Shown here in pieces: positions 5,543-9,280 of a stretch of DNA of 9,280 nt. The position numbers were made by a program, and so were the translations under genes. Position 1 is the first letter of the stretch. Each line of letters begins with the position of its first letter. The DNA is from Oscillospiraceae bacterium. Its GTDB lineage: Bacteria > Bacillota_A > Clostridia > Oscillospirales > Oscillospiraceae. Under the pieces are notes generated by a model, which was not told the DNA's origin, did not search any database, and was given only the letters and a program-made list of their open reading frames with translations. The stretch covers positions 1-9,280 of the forward strand of contig JAGBEM010000046.1 of the NCBI GenBank assembly GCA_017936985.1. The letters are read 5' to 3'.

Positions 5543-6241
5543 GTGGCACAGCTGACAGTAACGCTAAGCGCCAACGCAGGCGTTTCCCTGGAATTGGGCG
5601 GTCATCGCATTTTGGTGGATGCGCTGCATACCCAGAAGGTTCCCGGCTTTTCCTGTGTGGATAAGCAGCTGCAGGGGCGTATGCTGCAAAGCCCAGCCTT
5701 TGCAGAGCCGGAACTGATCCTTTATACCCACTGCCACCCGGATCATTTTTCAAAAGAATTGACCCAAGCAGCAAAGCAGCTGTACCCCAATGCAAAATTG
5801 CTGCTGCCAGAGCAGCAGTTTGCTGACCAAATTTTGATCACCGGCGACCGGTATACCTACCGGCACGATGATCTGGAGCTTACCTTTATTCGCCTGCCCC
5901 ATGAAGGCGCACAGTATGCTGCCGTTTCCCATTACGGCCTTTTCCTGTCTTGGCAGGGAAAGCATATTCTGATCTCCGGAGACTGTGAAACCGCCAGTCC
6001 GGCATTGGCCGAAGCGGTAAAGGATGCTGCCATAGATGTGGCAATATTGAATTTCCCTTGGCTGACGCTGAAAAAAGGCAGGGAATTTGTGCGCAGTGTG
6101 CTGCGCCCGAAGCACTGGCTGGTCTGCCATCTGCCCTTTGAGGCTGACGATGTCAATGGTTACCGCTGCAGCACCCACGCTGCCGCAGAGAATGTTCATA
6201 TTTTGGAAGAACCTTTGCAGACAGTTACCATAGAAATATAA
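5543..6241 (+). CDS. UlaG-like metallo-beta-lactamase-fold hydrolase
   Basis: The 232-residue protein has the metal-binding set of the metallo-beta-lactamase superfamily: THCHPDHF (His63, His65, Asp67, His68), His120 (LPHEG), Asp147 (ISGDCET) and His196 (VCHLPF). The order and the lack of extra domains place it near the UlaG/YtkL-type metal-dependent hydrolases, whose UlaG member opens L-ascorbate-6-phosphate lactone; the substrate here is not known. The start is taken as GTG at 5543, one base after the rpe stop. Its ribosome site is weak (GGAAG near 5532-5536, inside rpe), so translation is probably coupled to rpe. An in-frame ATG at 5462 lies deep inside rpe and would add residues unlike the family. 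As last gene of the SIS-rpe operon it probably acts on a phosphorylated sugar or a side product of that pathway (inference). Confidence 0.85.
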   Translation: MAQLTVTLSANAGVSLELGGHRILVDALHTQKVPGFSCVDKQLQGRMLQSPAFAEPELILYTHCHPDHFSKELTQAAKQLYPNAKLLLPEQQFADQILITGDRYTYRHDDLELTFIRLPHEGAQYAAVSHYGLFLSWQGKHILISGDCETASPALAEAVKDAAIDVAILNFPWLTLKKGREFVRSVLRPKHWLVCHLPFEADDVNGYRCSTHAAAENVHILEEPLQTVTIEI

Positions 6242-6268
6242 AACGGAAGGCGTAGGCCTTCCGTTTTA
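6239..6268. terminator. Bidirectional terminator between the MBL gene and the lipoate ligase
   Basis: A perfect 13-bp stem (TAAAACGGAAGGC at 6239-6251 with its complement at 6256-6268) has a four-base GTAG loop. T-rich sequence follows on both strands (GTTTTAATCGTTT on plus, CCGTTTTATATTTC on minus), so it can end transcription of both convergent units. The TAA stops of both genes form the base of the stem. Confidence 0.88.
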
Positions 6269-7237
6269 ATCGTTTAATATGGTTCTGATACATTCTTCCG
6301 CGGTGATTCCGCCGAGACATTCGGCCATTGGTAAACCGGTAAGAGCCTGCTCAATGGCGTCTTTCCGGTGTTCACAGCCGGTCAGAGCATCTTCTAAAAT
6401 GCTGACTGGGCGCACTGCCAAAAAGTCGCCGTAGAATTTGATCCCGGTGATCACTCCGTGGCTGATGTGCATACGCACATCCAAAGTGCCGCCGTCAAAA
6501 CGCTTTTTGACCTGTACATCATAGGCTGGGGATCTGCCGAAATTCCACTGCCAGGTGTCGTACTTTTCGGCTTTCAGCCGCGCTACTTCTGCCAATTCCC
6601 TGACGGACAGGGCATCGCGGGTCATACCAGCGTCTCCTAAGGTGCGTTTTAAATGCGCCCAGAAAGCATCGATGTCCATATCCTGTTTCAAAAATGTGCG
6701 GATGTTACCCACCCGGCTGCGGACAGATTTGACGCCTTTTGACTGAAACTTTCCCGGATCCGGCGTCAGCGCGCCGGTGATCATGGAACTGTCGGAGTCG
6801 AAGAGCAGGGTGCCATGGTGCAAAACTCTGCCCTTGCTGACCTGCTGTGCGGTGCCGGAGACCTTTTTCCCGGATACCAGAATGTCATTACGCCCGGATA
6901 CCTCTGCGTCCAGCCCCAGGCTGCGCAGTGCCCGGATCACGGGATCGGTAAAGGCTGCCTTGGATGCACCTGCGTCGGTAACAAAGGAATAATTCAGATT
7001 TCCCAGATCGTGATATACCGCGCCGCCGCCGGTGTTTCGGCGAACTACCCGAATGCCGTGGGCATCCACAAAGCCCTGATCGATCTCCTCGGCAGTGTTT
7101 TGATTTCTGCCGATAATGACGGCGTTGTCGTTTTGCCATAAAATCAGAATGTCGCCTTCGGCGCGGTGGGTCAGCACAAATTCTTCAAAAGCCAGGTTAT
7201 AAGCAGGATCCGTAGATCCGGTTTCCAGATAGACCAT
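6266..7237 (-). CDS. lplA: Lipoate--protein ligase A family protein
   Basis: LplA activates lipoate with ATP and transfers it to a lysine of lipoyl domains (GcvH, E2 subunits of 2-oxoacid dehydrogenases), the salvage route for lipoate. The 323-residue protein has the family motifs in order: an N-terminal NLAFEEFVL helix, IGRNQN, RRNTGGGAVYHD (66-77), KVSGTAQ with the active-site lysine Lys125, HHGTLLFD, and RSRVGNI. A C-terminal accessory domain follows from about residue 230, including KYDTWQWNFG. The ATG at 7237 is preferred: GAGGTG (7249-7244) lies six bases upstream of it and the predicted promoter leaves a leader of only about 15 bases, whereas the upstream in-frame GTG at 7246 is part of that ribosome site. 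No lipoyl-domain protein or glycine-cleavage gene lies in the window, so the partner is elsewhere. Confidence 0.94.
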   Translation of the reverse strand: MVYLETGSTDPAYNLAFEEFVLTHRAEGDILILWQNDNAVIIGRNQNTAEEIDQGFVDAHGIRVVRRNTGGGAVYHDLGNLNYSFVTDAGASKAAFTDPVIRALRSLGLDAEVSGRNDILVSGKKVSGTAQQVSKGRVLHHGTLLFDSDSSMITGALTPDPGKFQSKGVKSVRSRVGNIRTFLKQDMDIDAFWAHLKRTLGDAGMTRDALSVRELAEVARLKAEKYDTWQWNFGRSPAYDVQVKKRFDGGTLDVRMHISHGVITGIKFYGDFLAVRPVSILEDALTGCEHRKDAIEQALTGLPMAECLGGITAEECIRTILND

Positions 7238-7258
7238 GGTGTTCACCTCTTTTGCACC

Positions 7259-7287
7259 ATTGTACCACGGTTTGCGCCCAAAGGCAA
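7259..7287 (-). promoter_or_regulatory. Promoter of lplA
   Basis: On the minus strand TTGCCT (7287-7282) and TACAAT (7264-7259) have a 17-base spacer, with TGG before the -10 as an extended element. The predicted start near 7252 is only about 15 bases from the chosen ATG, so the leader holds little more than the ribosome binding site. Confidence 0.65.
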
Positions 7288-7316
7288 GAAAATCAAAATT
7301 TGCAGCATTTGGGGAC

Positions 7317-7345
7317 TGTTCTATTTGGAAAAACTATGCTATAAT
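7317..7345 (+). promoter_or_regulatory. Promoter of the branching-enzyme gene
   Basis: A perfect TATAAT (7340-7345) is preceded by TGC, giving an extended -10. The -35 region is poor (TGTTCT at 7317-7322 with a 17-base spacer), which an extended -10 can compensate. The predicted start is near 7352. It faces away from the lplA promoter, about 30 bases apart at their -35 ends. Confidence 0.68.
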
Positions 7346-7350
7346 AGATC

Positions 7351-7364
7351 TGTTCCACAGAACA
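7351..7364. promoter_or_regulatory. Small palindrome at the branching-enzyme transcription start
   Basis: TGTTC (7351-7355) and GAACA (7360-7364) form a symmetrical pair around CACA, right at the predicted start site. Position suits a repressor operator, but 5-bp arms occur often by chance and no second copy was seen. Confidence 0.2.
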
Positions 7365-7386
7365 CACTTGGAAAGGATGTATCATT

Positions 7387-9280
7387 ATGAACCATAAGAT
7401 TTTCAAGTACGATCCAAAGCTGAAGGCCTTTGAAGCAGATTTTGACCTGCGCAAGGCAAATTATGAAAATAAAAAAGCCCAGCTTCTGCAAAATGCTCCC
7501 TCTTTGGCTGCTTTTGCCAATGGCCACCTGTACTACGGCTTCCACCGTACCGAGGATGGCTGGTACTACCGGGAATGGGCACCTGCGGCAGAAGCCATGT
7601 ATTTGACCGGCGATTTCTGCGATTGGGATCGGCATGCTTACCCCATGACTAAGCTGGAAAACGGCGTTTTTGAGCTGTTCCTGCCCGGCCGTGATGCCCT
7701 GAAGGACGGCCAGAAGGTTATGGCCATCGTTGTCCATAACGGCCAGGAGCTGGACCGGATCCCTCTATATGCCAACTATGTGGGACAAGATCCTGCCACC
7801 ACTGCCTGGACTGCGGAGATTTACAGCCCGGAGCAGGAATTCCAGTGGACGGATGCCGGTTTTGTGCCGGAAAAGAAGCTGTTTATCTACGAGTGCCACA
7901 TCGGCATGGCACAGGAAGAAGGCAAGGTGGGCTCCTACTGGGAGTTTAAGGAGTATGTCCTGCCCCGGATCAAGGCCCTGGGCTACAACACTTTGCAGAT
8001 CATGGCGATCATTCAGCATCCCTACTACGCTTCCTTTGGTTATCAGGTCACCAATCTGTTTGCGGCTTCGAGCTGGTTTGGTAAGCCCAATGAGCTGAAA
8101 GTACTGGTCAATGCCGCCCATGCAATGGGCATTTCCGTGCTGTTGGATGTGGTCCATTCCCACGCTTCCAAGAATACCCGTGAGGGCATCAACGAATTTG
8201 ACGGCACGACCTATCAGTTCTTCCACGAGGGTGGCAAGGGTGACCACAGCGCATGGGGCACTAAGTGCTTCAACTATGGCAAGAACGAAGTGATCCACTT
8301 CCTGCTGTCCAATCTGAAATTCTGGATGGACGAGTATCACTTTGACGGCTTCCGTTTCGACGGCGTGACCTCCATGCTGTACTTAGATCACGGCCTGGGC
8401 ACTGCGTTTACCGGCCCAGAGCAGTATTTCTCCATGAATACGGATACTGAGGCAGTGACCTACCTGCAGCTTGCCAATGAAATGGTGCGCCAGGTCAATC
8501 CCAACGCAATTACCATCGCCGAAGATACCTCTGCGATCCCAGGCCTGTGCCTGCCTATCGAGGATGGCGGCATCGGTTTTGACTATCGCCTTGCCATGGG
8601 CGAGCCGGATATGTGGATCAAACTGCTGAAGGAAACAGCGGACGAATGGTGGGACTTAAACAATATCTACTATGAACTGGCTATTCGCCGTCCCCATGAA
8701 AAGGTCATCGGCTACTGCGAATCCCATGACCAGGCGCTGGTGGGCGACAAGACCATCATGTTCCGCCTTTGTGACAGCGAGATGTACACTTCCATGCACA
8801 AGGATCATCAGAGTATGGTGGTGGATCGGGGTATGGCACTGCATAAGCTGCTGCGGCTGCTGACCATGAGCCTGGGCGGCGAGGGCTATCTGACCTTCAT
8901 GGGCAATGAGTTCGGTCATCCGGAGTGGATCGACTTCCCCAGAGAGGGTAACGGCTGGAGCTACCACTACTGCCGCCGGCAGTGGAGTCTGGCGGACAAT
9001 CCGGAGCTGAAGTATCAGTACCTGCTGGCTTTTGAAAAGGCCATGGTGGAGATGGCAAAGAAGGAGAGAGTCCTGGGCGGCGCAGACAAGCAGCTTGCTT
9101 TGGACAACACCGATAAGGTGCTGGTCTACAAGAAGGGCGGCGCTTATATGGCCTTCAACTTCCATCCTTACAATTCCTATGACGGTCGACTGATCGTTGT
9201 GGATGAAGAGGGCGAATACAAGGTGCTTATGACCTCTGACGATTATTGCTTTGGCGGTCAGGGCCGGATCTGGCACCAGA
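7387..9280 (+). CDS. glgB: 1,4-alpha-glucan branching enzyme, eukaryote-like GH13_8 type, 3' truncated
   Basis: The enzyme cuts alpha-1,4-glucan chains and re-attaches them through alpha-1,6 links during glycogen synthesis. The frame is open to the right edge, giving 631 residues; eukaryotic branching enzymes have about 700, so a short C-terminal part is missing. Domains in order: an N-terminal extension, a CBM48-like domain (about 50-165, with YYREWAPAAEAMYLTGDF), and the GH13 barrel. Key segments are DVVHSH (254-259), GFRFDGV with nucleophile Asp325, IAED with acid/base Glu379, and ESHDQ with Asp448. A C-terminal beta domain begins near 570. Segments such as YYASFGYQVT, SHASKN and GGEGYLTFMGNEFGHPEW follow human GBE1 and plant enzymes rather than E. 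coli GlgB, which is GH13_9. ATG 7387 follows AAAGGA (7372-7377) by nine bases. The neighbour lplA is divergent, so no glycogen operon is visible on this side; glg genes could lie beyond the right edge. Confidence 0.93.
   Translation, partial: MNHKIFKYDPKLKAFEADFDLRKANYENKKAQLLQNAPSLAAFANGHLYYGFHRTEDGWYYREWAPAAEAMYLTGDFCDWDRHAYPMTKLENGVFELFLPGRDALKDGQKVMAIVVHNGQELDRIPLYANYVGQDPATTAWTAEIYSPEQEFQWTDAGFVPEKKLFIYECHIGMAQEEGKVGSYWEFKEYVLPRIKALGYNTLQIMAIIQHPYYASFGYQVTNLFAASSWFGKPNELKVLVNAAHAMGISVLLDVVHSHASKNTREGINEFDGTTYQFFHEGGKGDHSAWGTKCFNYGKNEVIHFLLSNLKFWMDEYHFDGFRFDGVTSMLYLDHGLGTAFTGPEQYFSMNTDTEAVTYLQLANEMVRQVNPNAITIAEDTSAIPGLCLPIEDGGIGFDYRLAMGEPDMWIKLLKETADEWWDLNNIYYELAIRRPHEKVIGYCESHDQALVGDKTIMFRLCDSEMYTSMHKDHQSMVVDRGMALHKLLRLLTMSLGGEGYLTFMGNEFGHPEWIDFPREGNGWSYHYCRRQWSLADNPELKYQYLLAFEKAMVEMAKKERVLGGADKQLALDNTDKVLVYKKGGAYMAFNFHPYNSYDGRLIVVDEEGEYKVLMTSDDYCFGGQGRIWHQ

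Noticed and set aside
4900..5574. Minus-strand open frame of 224 codons opposite rpe
   Set aside because: It is antisense to a fully conserved rpe with all catalytic residues; the His-rich translation is typical of a reversed coding strand.
8656..9276. Minus-strand open frame of 206 codons opposite the branching-enzyme gene
   Set aside because: It lies wholly opposite catalytic and C-terminal coding sequence of the branching enzyme and has no start signals.
1..9280. Mobile element, phage, CRISPR, tRNA or rRNA
   Set aside because: No transposase, integrase, long terminal repeats, regular spaced repeats or tRNA-like cloverleaf sequence was found; the genes are housekeeping-like and evenly composed.

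Overview
The window looks like chromosomal core DNA from a Gram-positive anaerobe of the class Clostridia, probably Oscillospiraceae/Ruminococcaceae. The grounds are clear AGGAGG-type ribosome binding sites, housekeeping-type promoters with 17-base spacers, GC content near one half by eye, and protein families I associate with gut clostridia (inference; no search was run). No phage, transposon, CRISPR, rRNA or tRNA signal was seen. Coding density is high and no gap between genes exceeds 300 bases.

Layout from left to right: (1) the 3' end of a DprA/Smf-like Rossmann protein (2-451), closed by a hairpin that starts inside its last codons; (2) glmS (560-2401), single-gene unit with its own promoter and a strong terminator; (3) an HD-domain phosphohydrolase (2518-3174), followed by a short possible gene remnant and a terminator; (4) a single-pass membrane protein of unknown role (3444-4118) with its own promoter and terminator; (5) a three-gene operon (4270-6241) of a KpsF-like SIS-domain protein, ribulose-phosphate 3-epimerase and a UlaG-like metallo-beta-lactamase-fold hydrolase; (6) convergent to it, a lipoate-protein ligase (6266-7237, minus strand), the two units sharing a hairpin that contains both stop codons; (7) divergent from the ligase, a glycogen branching enzyme of the eukaryote-like GH13_8 type (7387 to beyond the right edge).

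Functionally the window is mostly sugar-phosphate and polysaccharide metabolism: GlmS draws fructose-6-phosphate into amino-sugar and cell-wall synthesis, the SIS/Rpe/MBL operon handles pentose or related sugar phosphates, and the branching enzyme builds glycogen. Almost every transcription unit has its own recognisable sigma-A-type promoter and intrinsic terminator, so the genes are probably expressed independently. The most interesting points are the SIS protein, which lacks two of four active-site residues of arabinose-5-phosphate isomerase and sits in an unusual operon; the eukaryote-like branching enzyme; the lack of room for a glmS ribozyme; and the uncharacterised membrane protein. I did not find a clearly new multi-gene system; the SIS/Rpe/MBL operon is the best candidate.
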